Below are positions 35,694 through 45,539 of a stretch of DNA of 64,000 nt, piece after piece. Origin of the DNA: an uncultured Kushneria sp. (lineage in GTDB: Bacteria; Pseudomonadota; Gammaproteobacteria; Pseudomonadales; Halomonadaceae); contig NZ_CANMFC010000007.1 of NCBI RefSeq assembly GCF_947497025.1, forward strand, positions 178,359-242,358, written 5' to 3'. Made by a program: the position numbers and the translations under genes. The notes below the pieces were generated by a model. It did no database searches. It saw only the letters and a list, made by a program, of their open reading frames with translations, and was not told the origin of the DNA. Each line of letters begins with the position of its first letter. Within the stretch, counting starts at the first letter, position 1.

Positions 35694-37124
35694 CTACCCT
35701 TGTGTCGGCTGGCCAATGCTGCGAAGTCGTCGACCGGCCATCAGCGCCTGTTCGATACGCTCAAGCGCCACGCCACGGGTTTCGGGCACCAGCTGCAGTG
35801 TGACCGCAATGAAGACAAAGTTGAGCGCGGCATAGAGCCAGAAGGTGACGGCATTGCCCAGCACATTGATCAGCGTCAGGAAGGTGGCGCCGATGATCAT
35901 GTTGGCGACCCAGTTGGTCACTGTAGAGCAGGCTACGCCGAAGTCGCGCCCCTTGAGCGGCTGAATTTCAGAGCACAGGATCCAGACCATCGGTGCGGCT
36001 GACATGGCGTAGCTGACGACAAACGTGCCCAAAAGCCCCAGCGCCAGATACTGGGTCATCGCACCCTCAAGGCCATATTCAAACAACACGCCCAGCAACA
36101 GCATGCACAGGCCCATGATGGTAAAGCCGGTATAAAGCAGCGGCTTGCGCCCGAGGCGATCGACCAGACCCACGGCAATCAGGGTGGCCAGCGTCATGAC
36201 AAGGCCGATCACGACCGTGCCCCAGAGCTGTTCACTGGCGTTATCAAAGCCGGCCATTTCAAGGATGCGCGGGGCGTAATACAAAATGACGTTGGCGCCG
36301 GTGAACTGCTGCATGAACTGCAGCGTGATGCCAAGGCCGGTCGAGCGCCGGAAATTGGGATTGCGTTTGAAAAGCTTCCAGCCCGACGCCCCTGTCTTGA
36401 GACTGTCGCGAATGCGTGACATCTCTTCGTCAACGCTTGCCTCGCCTTGACCGCGCAGGCGCATCAGGACGCCGCGGGCCTCGTCAAGGCGCCCGCTGCT
36501 TGCCAGCCAGCGTGGGCTGCGTGGCAAAAAGAACATGCCAAGGAGCAAAAGCACGCCCGGAATGGCAATGACGCCCAGCATCCCACGCCAGTTGCCGGTG
36601 TAGCTGAACAGGGTGTTGGTTAGATAGGCGAGCAGAATGCCGCCCATGATCATCAGCTGATAAAAGGAGATCAGCCGGCCGCGAATGTGTTCCGGCGCAA
36701 TCTCGGAGAGATAAATGGGCGCCACATAGGAAGAAATGCCCACCGCCACGCCCAGCACCAGCCTGGCCACGATCAGCATGTCCGGCGAGACGGCCAGCGC
36801 GGAGAGCAGCGCCCCTGCGACAAAGATCAGACCGCTGACGGTCAGCGTGAGCTTGCGCCCCATTTTGCGCGACAGGGTGCCACTGGCACAGGCGCCGAGA
36901 GCGGCCCCCAGCATCATGACACTGACAATGATCTCCTGCTGGCGATCACTGACGCCAAAATCCTGTTCGATAAACGGCAGGGCGCCAGAAATGACACCGA
37001 TGTCCATACCAAAGAGAAGACCGGCAAGTGCGGCAACGCCGCCAATCATGTAAACGGTCGACATCGAAGGGCGCGTAATACGGCGCCCCGGCTCGTTCGA
37101 TGCCGCGGTCATGGAAGATTTCAT
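35694..37124 (-). CDS. MFS sugar porter (GalP/AraE/XylE type)
   Basis: A sugar:proton symporter of 476 residues with twelve helices. Sugar-porter signatures are clear: DIGVISGALPFIEQDF in helix 1, the RLGRKP loop, PRSPRWLASSGR after helix 6, and PETRG near the end. The ATG follows CCGGGG. It leads the porter-mutarotase-dehydrogenase operon, and a 31-base interrupted palindrome lies 62-92 bases upstream. Substrate probably galactose or arabinose given the neighbours. Confidence 0.9.
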   Translation of the reverse strand: MKSSMTAASNEPGRRITRPSMSTVYMIGGVAALAGLLFGMDIGVISGALPFIEQDFGVSDRQQEIIVSVMMLGAALGACASGTLSRKMGRKLTLTVSGLIFVAGALLSALAVSPDMLIVARLVLGVAVGISSYVAPIYLSEIAPEHIRGRLISFYQLMIMGGILLAYLTNTLFSYTGNWRGMLGVIAIPGVLLLLGMFFLPRSPRWLASSGRLDEARGVLMRLRGQGEASVDEEMSRIRDSLKTGASGWKLFKRNPNFRRSTGLGITLQFMQQFTGANVILYYAPRILEMAGFDNASEQLWGTVVIGLVMTLATLIAVGLVDRLGRKPLLYTGFTIMGLCMLLLGVLFEYGLEGAMTQYLALGLLGTFVVSYAMSAAPMVWILCSEIQPLKGRDFGVACSTVTNWVANMIIGATFLTLINVLGNAVTFWLYAALNFVFIAVTLQLVPETRGVALERIEQALMAGRRLRSIGQPTQG

Positions 37125-37185
37125 GAGCTACCCCGGGAAATGTGACGGCGTGCATGGCAGATATTAAGCTCAACAACAGGTATGT

Positions 37186-37216
37186 ATGTTGGACATTTAT
37201 TGGAAATGCTCAACAT
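37186..37216. promoter_or_regulatory. Long interrupted palindrome, candidate operator of the sugar cluster
   Basis: Thirteen-base arms ATGTTGGACATTT and AAATGCTCAACAT flank ATTGG; only two positions per arm (GA against CT) fail to pair. It sits 62 bases upstream of the sugar porter and directly downstream of the FadR-type regulator gene, so that regulator is the natural candidate to bind it. Confidence 0.6.
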
Positions 37217-37363
37217 GGACTTTGGCCGTTGCGACCTTGGTCCAGGGCCTTGGACGTCGCTGGATGAATGGCGTGCGTCATCGGTAACAGTTTTGGTGGG
37301 GCGATCCGGCGGGAAGGGGCAAACAGCAGGGGCAGGCGAGCGGCGTCTCTGTCGGAAAAGGGC

Positions 37364-38104
37364 TCAGCTCACGTGCGATGCATTCAAGGGCAGGTGAGTG
37401 GGGGTCGGCATTGGGGTGATGTCGACGTTTAGCGCCCGGGCGGTGTCTTCCAGGACGGCGATCGCGGCGTGATAGGCCTCGTCGGGCTGGCGCATGCGTA
37501 TGGCGTCCATGAGCCGGTGATGGTTTTGAAGACTATGGGTCGGGTCAAGCGTGCGGGTGTTGCTGTGCGATACCAGCAGATGGATCGATGGGCGCAGTAC
37601 ATGAGAGAGCTGGGACCAGACGATGTTATGCGTGGCGTAATAGATGGCGACATGAAAGGAAACGTCGCAGTGGTCGTGCTGCGCGGTGTCCTCGTCAAGA
37701 TGGTGATCGCGCATGCCTTCGAAGGCTTCCTCGATGGCGACCAGGTCCCGGGCGGTGGCACTGCTGGCGGCCATCATCGCCACCCATGGCTCGACCGTCA
37801 GGCGAAAGCTCAGGATCTCGCGCTGGATCTCCAGATGTGGCCCGGCAAAGCGGGTGATCCAGTCCGTCACGGCAGGATCAAGAATGTGCCACTGTGAAAA
37901 CTCGCGCACGCGAGAGCCATAGCCGGAAATACGCTCGATGATGCCGCCGTTGACCAGCGCGCCCAGATGGCGACGGACCGCGTTGCGGCTCAAACCGGAG
38001 TGCCGGCAGATCTCCAGCTCCTTGGGAATGAAATCGCCCGGCTGATAACGCCCGTCAAGAATCTCCTTGATCAGCTGGTCGGCCAGGGAGGCGGTATCGT
38101 TCAT
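37364..38104 (-). CDS. GntR-family regulator, FadR subfamily (FCD domain)
   Basis: A 246-residue repressor: winged helix about 6-72 (LADQLIKEILDGRYQPGDFIPKE..LSRNAVRRHL) and an all-helical FCD ligand domain about 95-230, with metal-type residues in HCDVSFHVAI and late His residues. FCD regulators often bind sugar acids or their lactones. It is placed between the lactonase and porter genes on the same strand. ATG 38104 is chosen by alignment with the helix-turn-helix; ATG 38140 is an alternative. The ribosome site is weak. Confidence 0.87.
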   Translation of the reverse strand: MNDTASLADQLIKEILDGRYQPGDFIPKELEICRHSGLSRNAVRRHLGALVNGGIIERISGYGSRVREFSQWHILDPAVTDWITRFAGPHLEIQREILSFRLTVEPWVAMMAASSATARDLVAIEEAFEGMRDHHLDEDTAQHDHCDVSFHVAIYYATHNIVWSQLSHVLRPSIHLLVSHSNTRTLDPTHSLQNHHRLMDAIRMRQPDEAYHAAIAVLEDTARALNVDITPMPTPTHLPLNASHVS

Positions 38105-38196
38105 GCAAGTCTCGGTGGCGGCAGTGTCACTGGGGAACATATCACAGTCCGAACCCGGGCCCCGATACGGCAGTGCCGCACCGGGGCAGGTGTGGC

Positions 38197-39081
38197 TCAG
38201 GTGGTATCGCGTTCGATGTTCCGGTAGCGGTGGCCGGGTAGTCCCGGGGTGTCCACGCGCATGGAAAAGAGCGAGCCGGCATCGGGATACTGGTTCAGGG
38301 TAGCCTGATCCAGCCCCTGGCGAGCGCAGGTGACATAAAGCGTGCGCAGGTCGCTGTCACCAAAGGTCACCTTGGTCGGGTTGGGGGCCAGCAGTGGCAG
38401 GATTTCCACCACGTTGCCGCAATCATCGAAGTGCACCACGACACCGCCGCCGTACATGGCGATCCAGTAGTGACCGGCTTCATCGATGGCGGCACCGTCC
38501 GGTGAGCCCGGCAGCGCCAGCGCTCGGGTATCGGCAAAAAGCTCGGCCTCGCCCAGCGTGCCCTGCTCGATATCCAGCGGATAGCGATGAATCCTGTGTG
38601 TCGGCGTGTCGCTGAAGTAGAGCCAGCGATGATCGGGACTGATCGCAATGCCGTTGGCAATGGTCACGCCTTCGAAATGCGATGCCAGTGCGTTCTGGTA
38701 GCTGAAAAGCGCTCCGGTGGGATGGGCCTCTTCGGCGTTTTTGGTCCCAAACCACAGCCGGCCATGAGCATCGCAGTGGCCGTCATTGCACCAGCTGATG
38801 TCAGGATTCTGGGGACCTTCGACCAGCTGTTGCTGCTTTTGCCCCTGGTCGTCCAGACGCCACAGGCCCGAACGAAAGGCGGCCAGGTAACCGCCCTGAT
38901 CGTCGGGCACGGCGTAGGCCAGCGGCTCATCAAAGTGCCGGATGTGATGCTGATTGCTTTCGGGGTCGAGCTGATGAAGTTCACCGTTCAGGATATCGAC
39001 CCAGTGAAGACGCGGCTGGTCGGCATCCCAGTGCGGACCTTCCCCCAGCGCCATGGTTAGTGTCAGGTGCGGTTCCAGCAT
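38197..39081 (-). CDS. SMP-30/gluconolactonase-family sugar lactonase
   Basis: A six-bladed propeller that opens aldonolactones to sugar acids with a divalent metal. Metal ligands are visible as Glu14 in GEGPHW, Asn in TIANGIAIS (about 144-152), and Asp in PDGAAID (about 193-199). 294 residues, normal length. The ATG follows GGGAGGG. In this cluster it would act on the product of the galactose or arabinose dehydrogenase. The next enzymes (dehydratase, kinase, aldolase) are not in the window. Confidence 0.9.
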   Translation of the reverse strand: MLEPHLTLTMALGEGPHWDADQPRLHWVDILNGELHQLDPESNQHHIRHFDEPLAYAVPDDQGGYLAAFRSGLWRLDDQGQKQQQLVEGPQNPDISWCNDGHCDAHGRLWFGTKNAEEAHPTGALFSYQNALASHFEGVTIANGIAISPDHRWLYFSDTPTHRIHRYPLDIEQGTLGEAELFADTRALALPGSPDGAAIDEAGHYWIAMYGGGVVVHFDDCGNVVEILPLLAPNPTKVTFGDSDLRTLYVTCARQGLDQATLNQYPDAGSLFSMRVDTPGLPGHRYRNIERDTT

Positions 39082-39135
39082 GTTCCCTCCCTGGTGTCAG
39101 TGTTGTATGGAAATGATCAGAGTCTGCCTCGGGCC

Positions 39136-39792
39136 CTATGGCGACTCGAGTCCTGTCAGCTGCAGGCGTGCACTCAGTTTGCCATCGCGGAAATAGTCCG
39201 TCTGCACGAGAAGCCCCGGATTGCGCGAGGTGAAATAAAAGTGCAGGCGCCGGTCGGGTTTGTCCTCGTCCCAGGCCTCCACATGGCGCGTCTTCCAGTG
39301 CCCCTGGGGCACGGTCATCTCGGGATCATCAATGACCCGCCAGACCATATTGTGTTCACGCATTTTGTGGTCAACGTAGGCAAAGCTACAGGGCGTTGCC
39401 TGTCGGCCGCGACACGATGGGGCATCAAAGGCCTGGCGGCTGAGCGCAAACAGCGCTGCCTGACGGTCCGGCAGATTGGACAGCTGATGCTCGTCAAGTC
39501 GGTAGGTATCGCCAAAGCCGAACAGGCGATAGCGGCTGTAAAAGCTCCAGGGCGATACCTCGGTGACATGGCTGACATGAAAGCGGCTGTATTCATAGCC
39601 GGTGGCGATCTTGATTGAGGCATGCATGGTGGAGCGCCAGCCATCGCCATCATGCTCGAGCTGATGGGTCATGTCGGCACTGGGCCAGCCATCCATCGTG
39701 AGATGGTACTGGGCCTTGAAAGGATGAATCTCCTCGGCCTGCAGTGCGTTAGACACCATCAGGGCGGTCAGTACCAGAAAAAAACGAAACAC
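39136..39792 (-). CDS. Exported DUF3108 protein
   Basis: A 218-residue protein with a signal peptide (about 1-20, ending LQAEE) and the DUF3108 pattern: beta-rich, starting HPFKAQYHLTMDGWPSADMTHQLEHDGDGW. Two Cys (SCRGRQATPCSF) could form a disulphide. The start codon is GTG at 39792 behind AGGAG. Family members are periplasmic and uncharacterised. It is transcribed alone or after the ghrA-like gene (gap 44 bases). Confidence 0.75.
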   Translation of the reverse strand: MFRFFLVLTALMVSNALQAEEIHPFKAQYHLTMDGWPSADMTHQLEHDGDGWRSTMHASIKIATGYEYSRFHVSHVTEVSPWSFYSRYRLFGFGDTYRLDEHQLSNLPDRQAALFALSRQAFDAPSCRGRQATPCSFAYVDHKMREHNMVWRVIDDPEMTVPQGHWKTRHVEAWDEDKPDRRLHFYFTSRNPGLLVQTDYFRDGKLSARLQLTGLESP

Positions 39793-39836
39793 GGCGTCTC
39801 CTGTTTGTGAGGTGCAGCGCGCATGCGGCCTATGCC

Positions 39837-40766
39837 TTAATACCCCGTGGAGAGGTCAACGGTCTCGATGGGCTCGCCTCGCGTCAACGCCAGAATGTCG
39901 GCGGCAAACTGTCGGGCGCCTGCGTTGACATCGGTAGGCGCCGCCACGTGTGGTGTCACGATGACCCGAGGGTTTTGCCAGAGCGGGTGCTGCACCGGCA
40001 GGGGCTCTTCGGGAAAAACGTCCAGCAGGGCGCCACGAAGATGGCCGTTTTCGACAAGAGCGAGCAGGGCGTCCGGATCCAGTATGGTGCCCCGTCCTGC
40101 ATTGATCACCACGGCACCTTCGGGCAGCTGCGCCAGACGCTGTGCGTTGAGCAGCCAGCGTGTCTCGGTAGTGTCCGGCAGCAGGCTGACAATGACCCGG
40201 GAAGTGCTCAAAAGAGTGGTCAGACCCTCGTCACCATGATGGGTGTCGATCCCCTCGAGGTGTTTTGGGGAGCGACTCCAGCCCTGCACTTCAAATCCCT
40301 GGGCGCTTATGCGCCGGGCACAGATCTGGCCGAGGGTGCCCAGTCCCAGGATGCCCACCCGCCAGTCACTGCGATCGGCCAGCGGCTGCTCCTGCCAGTG
40401 TTGATCGATCTGCTGTCTTTGATAGTGATCCATGTCCCGATAAAAATGCAGGAGGCCATAGATCGCGTAGTCGGCCATCAGCATGCCCATGCCGGCGTCA
40501 CGCAGTCGGACGATGGGCACGTCCGGCAGATCGGGAAGGCTCAACAGGGCATCGACACCGGCGCCGGCATTGAAGATTGCCTTTAGCGAGACATCCTGAC
40601 ATGCCAGCAATGAGGCCGTCGGTTTCCAGACCACCAGCAGATCGGCCGGGCCTTCGCCGACATCCTGCGTGGTCACGATGTCGGCCTCGGGCAATGACGG
40701 ATGCAGTTCACGCATCAATGCCGCCTGCCAGCGTTGTGCCTCGGGGGCGTGAATCAAAATGCGCAT
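39837..40766 (-). CDS. ghrA: Glyoxylate/hydroxypyruvate reductase A-like D-2-hydroxyacid dehydrogenase
   Basis: Reduces glyoxylate or hydroxypyruvate with NAD(P)H. 309 residues; nucleotide motif GLGTLGQICARR (about 139-150) and catalytic Arg (INAGRGTILD), Glu (FPEEPLP) and His (VTPHVAAPTDV) in family order. Similar in length and sequence style to GhrA rather than to the larger GhrB. The ATG is preceded by AGGGGAAA. Linked loosely to the DUF3108 gene downstream and corA upstream. Confidence 0.88.
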   Translation of the reverse strand: MRILIHAPEAQRWQAALMRELHPSLPEADIVTTQDVGEGPADLLVVWKPTASLLACQDVSLKAIFNAGAGVDALLSLPDLPDVPIVRLRDAGMGMLMADYAIYGLLHFYRDMDHYQRQQIDQHWQEQPLADRSDWRVGILGLGTLGQICARRISAQGFEVQGWSRSPKHLEGIDTHHGDEGLTTLLSTSRVIVSLLPDTTETRWLLNAQRLAQLPEGAVVINAGRGTILDPDALLALVENGHLRGALLDVFPEEPLPVQHPLWQNPRVIVTPHVAAPTDVNAGARQFAADILALTRGEPIETVDLSTGY

Positions 40767-40814
40767 CTCATTTCCCCTTTGTTGGGCCTGCCGGCATGGA
40801 CCGCCTTTGCGTCA

Positions 40815-41762
40815 TCAGAGCCAGCCGCGATGTTTGAAGTACAAAAAGGGCGTCAGACCCGACAGGAACATGACAAAAATGGCAAAGGGATAGCCCAGCG
40901 GCCAGTGCAACTCGGGCATGACATCAAAGTTCATGCCATAGATGCTGGCGATCATGGTCGGGGGGAGAAACACGACCGAGGCGATCGAGAAGATCTTGAT
41001 GATCTGGTTTTGCTGGATATTGATAAAGCCCTGGGTCGTATCCATCAGGAAATTGACCTTGTCGGATAAAAAGGTGTTGTGCGACATCAGGGCGTCCACG
41101 TCCTGAAGGACCTCTCGTGCCTGCTCCTGAAGCTCCGGATGACGGCGCAGGTGACGCAGCAGAAAATGCAGCGAGCGCTGGGTGTCCATTAGACACAGTC
41201 GAATCTTGCCGACGCTGTCCTCGACCTTGGCCAGCCGATCAATGGCATCCTCAAGATCCGAATCCTCGACTTCGAGCACCTGATGGCTGACCTGCTCAAG
41301 ATCGCGGTGCATATCCTCGACGCTGTCGGCGAGGTTTTCCACCTTCTGCTCGAAGATGGTGACCATCAGCTCCTGGGGGGAGCCGGCCTCAATCTGGCCG
41401 CGCCGCGCCCGCAGGCGCAGCAGCCTGAAATCCGCCAGGTCCTCTTCGCGCAGGCTCAGGAGCCGTTGTGGCTGAAGGATAAAGGCCACCGTGGTGTTCT
41501 GGTGCTTGCCTTCGTTGCGGGTCAGAAACAGGGAGTGCACGTGAAGACCGTCAGCATCCGAGAAGTAGCGCGCCGAGGATTCGATCTCCTCGACATCGGT
41601 GCTGCCGGGCAGCTCCTCGGCGAGGAAGGGGGCCAGTGCCTCACGCTCACTGTCACTGGGTTCCTGCGCATCGATCCAGGTCGCCTGCGACAGACGCGCT
41701 TCAAGCGCGTCGTCGGCCAGTTCGTGAATGGTCTGCTGCGCAAGGCTGTAGGTCCTGATCAT
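40815..41762 (-). CDS. corA: Magnesium/cobalt channel CorA
   Basis: An inner-membrane Mg2+ channel of 315 residues. The large acidic cytoplasmic N-terminal domain is followed by two C-terminal helices, with the YGMNFDVMPEL selectivity loop (about 277-287) between them. Length matches E. coli CorA (316). It is probably the sole gene of its unit. Confidence 0.95.
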   Translation of the reverse strand: MIRTYSLAQQTIHELADDALEARLSQATWIDAQEPSDSEREALAPFLAEELPGSTDVEEIESSARYFSDADGLHVHSLFLTRNEGKHQNTTVAFILQPQRLLSLREEDLADFRLLRLRARRGQIEAGSPQELMVTIFEQKVENLADSVEDMHRDLEQVSHQVLEVEDSDLEDAIDRLAKVEDSVGKIRLCLMDTQRSLHFLLRHLRRHPELQEQAREVLQDVDALMSHNTFLSDKVNFLMDTTQGFINIQQNQIIKIFSIASVVFLPPTMIASIYGMNFDVMPELHWPLGYPFAIFVMFLSGLTPFLYFKHRGWL

Positions 41763-41875
41763 GATGGCATTCCGGCATGATATAAATGGCCTTCATGATC
41801 ACAGAGCATGAAAGGATTGCCAAAGACTTTAGTGCCGGCCATGCCGTGGCGCGTCTGCCGCTGTGTCCTTTGGGC

Positions 41876-43408
41876 TCAGACAAATGGTGCCGATGAGGCC
41901 GCATCGATCATGGCGCAGTGGTGGGGCGTATTGATATCCACCAGCAGTGCGGCCAGCGTTTCCAGACACAGCACCGACATGACTTTCTTGTTGGCCCCGG
42001 TGCCGACCACGATCAGACGTTTGCACTGTTCGATGGGCGGCGTGTCGGGTTCCTGCTCGCCGCGCCAGCGAATGATCAGGCTGTTCGCCGGGGCATCGAG
42101 ATACTCGATATGACGGGCATTGTCGATCATGAAACCGACTCGATAGTCGCCATAGGCCACGATCAGGACGTCGGTGGCCGGCGTGTCATGGGGTGTTTTC
42201 AAAAGTTTGCGCAGATCGATCAGGGAAACAGCGCGATTGCGATGGAGCAGCGTGCCTTCCCAGCCTTCTCCCGGATTGGTGCTGGGCGTGACATTATCCG
42301 ACATGGCGATGACTTCATCGAGCTGTTCAAGCGGCGTCACGTACTGACCAAAGGCATCGAAGTGTACAAAGGCGAAGCGACGATAGACCACGCTTTCCAC
42401 GCTTTCTTTGCTCTCCTTGCCGGCATACATGGCGGCAATGGTGAGAAAATCCTGGTCGGTGGCAAAGCGCTCGCCATCAAGCAAAAGCGATTCTCCCAGC
42501 TCCGGGTGCGTAATCATGCCGGCGACGGTAGCATCAGCGCACGCATGGTTATCGGCTAGTGGCATCAGGTCTGCCGGAGCATGATCGATCATGCGCAGTA
42601 TACGACTGGCCGCCAGTCCCATTAACTGCCCGCGCACGGTGACCACAACCATCAGGCCGGGCCGGGCCGTGCACTTCTTGTCGAGTCGGGCCAGAATCAA
42701 CGGACAGAAAACTGCTACGTGACTGTCGCGCAGACGCGTCGTCCCCATAAACCCCTCGACCTCAAGCACCGGCGGGTCAAGCGTTTCCAGCGGCTGGATC
42801 TCACGCACCATCGCGGCAGGCAGACTGAGGCGAACGCCCAGGCACTCGATCATCAGGGCGCGATGATGCTCATGAGGGCGGCCGTCTCTGGAAGCCATCT
42901 TTTGTGTGGTCTCGGAGCCACGGCTCTCGGTGGCATTCGTTGAACGTGTCACGCCTTCAAGAGCGAACAGGACATCAAGGTCCAGTACATAAACCAGGTG
43001 CTCCTCATCGCCCTGGTGAAAATTGAATGCCGCCGGTGTCAGGTTGCCACCAGTGTGATTGTTTTCCAGCGGCTGCAAATGGTCGTCCGCCACCGACGTA
43101 ATGGAATAAATATCGTCCACGCGCAGGCCAAATACTCCTGAACGCCACTGCACGACGGCAACCCGATCGCCCTCACTGCGAGTTCCGGTACTGTCATCAA
43201 GGCGCAGCAGACGCGCCAGGTCGATGACCGGAATCATCTCCTCGCGCAGCATAAAGGCGCCCAGTGACCAGGCCGGCGCCATGGGGGCAGGGGTCAGACG
43301 GTGTGGAAGATCGGCCACTTCCCTCAATGCACTGACGGGAAGGGCAACGTTGCTCTGGCCGATTCCCAGCACGCCGTAGGTGCTGGTGTTGTTAGCATGT
43401 GCGGTCAT
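41876..43408 (-). CDS. Chemotaxis scaffold with three CheW-like domains
   Basis: A 510-residue cytoplasmic protein made of three consecutive CheW folds: about 10-148 (YGVLGIGQSNVALPVSALRE..), about 178-325 (ALMIECLGVRLSLPAAMVREI..) and about 350-500 (FAFVHFDAFGQYVTPLEQLDEV..). There is no kinase or receiver domain. CheW couples receptors to CheA. The ATG at 43408 lies one base beyond the TGA of the chemoreceptor gene (TGACATG), so the two are a coupled pair. No cheA, cheY or cheB is in the window. An upstream start at 43474 would only read through the receptor tail. Confidence 0.85.
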   Translation of the reverse strand: MTAHANNTSTYGVLGIGQSNVALPVSALREVADLPHRLTPAPMAPAWSLGAFMLREEMIPVIDLARLLRLDDSTGTRSEGDRVAVVQWRSGVFGLRVDDIYSITSVADDHLQPLENNHTGGNLTPAAFNFHQGDEEHLVYVLDLDVLFALEGVTRSTNATESRGSETTQKMASRDGRPHEHHRALMIECLGVRLSLPAAMVREIQPLETLDPPVLEVEGFMGTTRLRDSHVAVFCPLILARLDKKCTARPGLMVVVTVRGQLMGLAASRILRMIDHAPADLMPLADNHACADATVAGMITHPELGESLLLDGERFATDQDFLTIAAMYAGKESKESVESVVYRRFAFVHFDAFGQYVTPLEQLDEVIAMSDNVTPSTNPGEGWEGTLLHRNRAVSLIDLRKLLKTPHDTPATDVLIVAYGDYRVGFMIDNARHIEYLDAPANSLIIRWRGEQEPDTPPIEQCKRLIVVGTGANKKVMSVLCLETLAALLVDINTPHHCAMIDAASSAPFV

Positions 43409-43409
43409 G

Positions 43410-45539
43410 TCAGGCGCTCTTGTGGGACTGGCCAGTGGTAACACCATCCGTCTGATGTGCCGCGGTGGCCGCATTCAGAGCCAGAATCGAGCGTTCAACG
43501 TGCTCGGCTGTCTCGAGCTGCGCGCGCGTGGCATGGGTAATTTCATCCACGGACGAGCTGGTTTTCTCAATGCCCTCCACGATCTTGTCAAAGGAGGCTC
43601 TGGCATCGCGTGAGACGGTGTTGCCTTCCTCGATGCGTCGGCTGGATTCACCCAGCAGACGATTGATCTGTCGTGTGGCATCAGAGGACTTTTCGGCCAG
43701 CTTTCTGACTTCATCGGCAACCACCGAGAAGCCCAGTCCGTGTTCGCCGGCGCGGGCAGCTTCAATAGCGGCGTTGAATGCCAGCAGGTTGGTCTGGCTG
43801 GCAATCTCGCCGATCACCTTGACAATGGCATCGACGTCTTCCGAGGCCTTGCGGATGGCGTCCATGACCTCGACCGAGCGTGTCAGGGTATTACTGCCGC
43901 GCTTCGCCTCTTCCTGGGTGAAATGCGCCAGCTGCTGCGTGAGCTGGGCGTTTTCGGCAATGGCATTAATTGAGGTATTGAGCCCGGTGATGCTTGAACT
44001 CATCGAGGAGGCCTGATCCTTGATGCTTTCTTCAAGTTTCACCTGATCTGTAATGTCGGTGGCGAACTTGATGATCTTGTAGGGGTTACCTCTGGCATCG
44101 AAGATCGGGTTATAGGTGCCCTGAATCCAGACGCGTCGACCAAACTTGCCCAGACGACTGAAGCGACCGCTGAAGAACTCGCCGTTACTGAGCTTTTGCC
44201 AGAAGTCACGATAGTCGGTACTCATGACATAGTCGTTGTCACAAAACACGCGGTGATGCTGGCCCTGCACTTCATCCATGGTATAGCCCATGGTGTGCAG
44301 GAAGTTGCGGTTGGCAGTCAGAATGTTGCCCTTGAGATCAAACTCGATCACTGCCTGGGCGCGATCGATGGCCTTGAGTCGACCTTCGAGTTCTACCCCC
44401 TCACGCTTTCTGGCGGTAATATCGGTGGCAAACTTGACCACCTTGAAGGGTCTGCCATTCATGTCGAAGATGGGGTTGTAGGTGGCCTGCAGCCAGAGCT
44501 CCTTGCCTTCACGCGTAAGCCGGCTGTATTCACCGCTCATGAGTTTGCCGCGTTCCAGCTCTTCCCAGAAACGGCGGTATTCATCGCTTTCGGCGTAGTC
44601 TGCCTCACAGAAGATGCGGTGATGCTGACCCTTGATATCCTCGAGACGATAGCCGGTAGCCTCAAGAAAACCCGGGTTGGCATCGAGGATGTAGCCTTTA
44701 AGATCGAACTCGATGACGGCCTGTGCACGACTGATAGCGTTGACCTTGCCTTCAAACTCGGCATTGAGCAGCTTGCGTGCGGTAATGTCGGTGGCAAACT
44801 TGACGATGCGGTAGGGGCGCCCGGCCGGATCCATGATCGGGTTATAGGTCGCCTGCAGCCAGAGTTCGCTGCCATCCTTGCGAAATCTTTTGTATTCGCC
44901 CTGAGCAAATTCGCCGCGCGCGAGGTTTTTCCAGAATTCCCGATACTCGACCGAGCGGGTATGGGCTTCATCACAGAACATGCGGTGATGCTCGCCAATG
45001 ATCTCGTTGGCCCGGTAGCCCACGGCGTTCAGGAAGTTATCGTTGGCCGAGAGAATATTGCCCTGCAGATCAAACTCGATGACGGCCTGGGCGCGGTTGA
45101 TGGCATCCACCTTGCCTTCGAACTCGGCATCGTGCTGCTTTTGCGCGGTGATGTCGGAGGCAAACTTGATCACCCGAACCGGCATGCCGCTGTCATCGAA
45201 AATGGGGTTATAGGTGGCCTGCAGCCAGATCTCCCGGCCGTTTCTTCCGATACGACGATACTCGCCGGCGTCGAACTCCCCGCGGCCAAGCTTTTGCCAG
45301 AAGGCGCGATAGTCAGGCGAACCAATCTCTTCAGGGTCACAGAAGATGCGGTGATGCTTGCCTTTGATCTCTTCGAGGCTATAGCCCACCGTGGTTAGAA
45401 AGTTTTCGTTGGCATCGAGGATGATGCCTTCGGGCGTAAATTCGATGACGGCCTGAGCGCGGTCGATGGCGGCGCGAAAGAAGTCCTGCTGGCGGTCGGT
45501 GGCAACGCTGATATCTTTCATGTGACAGCAATCTCTCAT
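43410..45539 (-). CDS. Soluble methyl-accepting chemoreceptor with four tandem PAS domains
   Basis: A 709-residue receptor without membrane helices. Four near-identical PAS-PAC units of about 122 residues run from about 25 to 515; each opens RAQAVIEF, carries G.HHR.FC and closes with KFA(S/T)DIT. The C-terminal about 190 residues form a short MCP signalling domain with [25 protein letters not shown] at the hairpin tip. The HHR.FC pattern is that of BdlA/Aer-type PAS domains linked to redox or biofilm dispersal sensing. ATG 45539 has AGGA at 8 bases; ATG 45521 is an alternative. Confidence 0.9.
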   Translation of the reverse strand: MRDCCHMKDISVATDRQQDFFRAAIDRAQAVIEFTPEGIILDANENFLTTVGYSLEEIKGKHHRIFCDPEEIGSPDYRAFWQKLGRGEFDAGEYRRIGRNGREIWLQATYNPIFDDSGMPVRVIKFASDITAQKQHDAEFEGKVDAINRAQAVIEFDLQGNILSANDNFLNAVGYRANEIIGEHHRMFCDEAHTRSVEYREFWKNLARGEFAQGEYKRFRKDGSELWLQATYNPIMDPAGRPYRIVKFATDITARKLLNAEFEGKVNAISRAQAVIEFDLKGYILDANPGFLEATGYRLEDIKGQHHRIFCEADYAESDEYRRFWEELERGKLMSGEYSRLTREGKELWLQATYNPIFDMNGRPFKVVKFATDITARKREGVELEGRLKAIDRAQAVIEFDLKGNILTANRNFLHTMGYTMDEVQGQHHRVFCDNDYVMSTDYRDFWQKLSNGEFFSGRFSRLGKFGRRVWIQGTYNPIFDARGNPYKIIKFATDITDQVKLEESIKDQASSMSSSITGLNTSINAIAENAQLTQQLAHFTQEEAKRGSNTLTRSVEVMDAIRKASEDVDAIVKVIGEIASQTNLLAFNAAIEAARAGEHGLGFSVVADEVRKLAEKSSDATRQINRLLGESSRRIEEGNTVSRDARASFDKIVEGIEKTSSSVDEITHATRAQLETAEHVERSILALNAATAAHQTDGVTTGQSHKSA

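Noticed and set aside
44196..45398. 400-codon plus-strand frame opposite the PAS chemoreceptor
   Set aside because: Its internal repeats mirror the four PAS units on the other strand. It is a shadow of the real gene.
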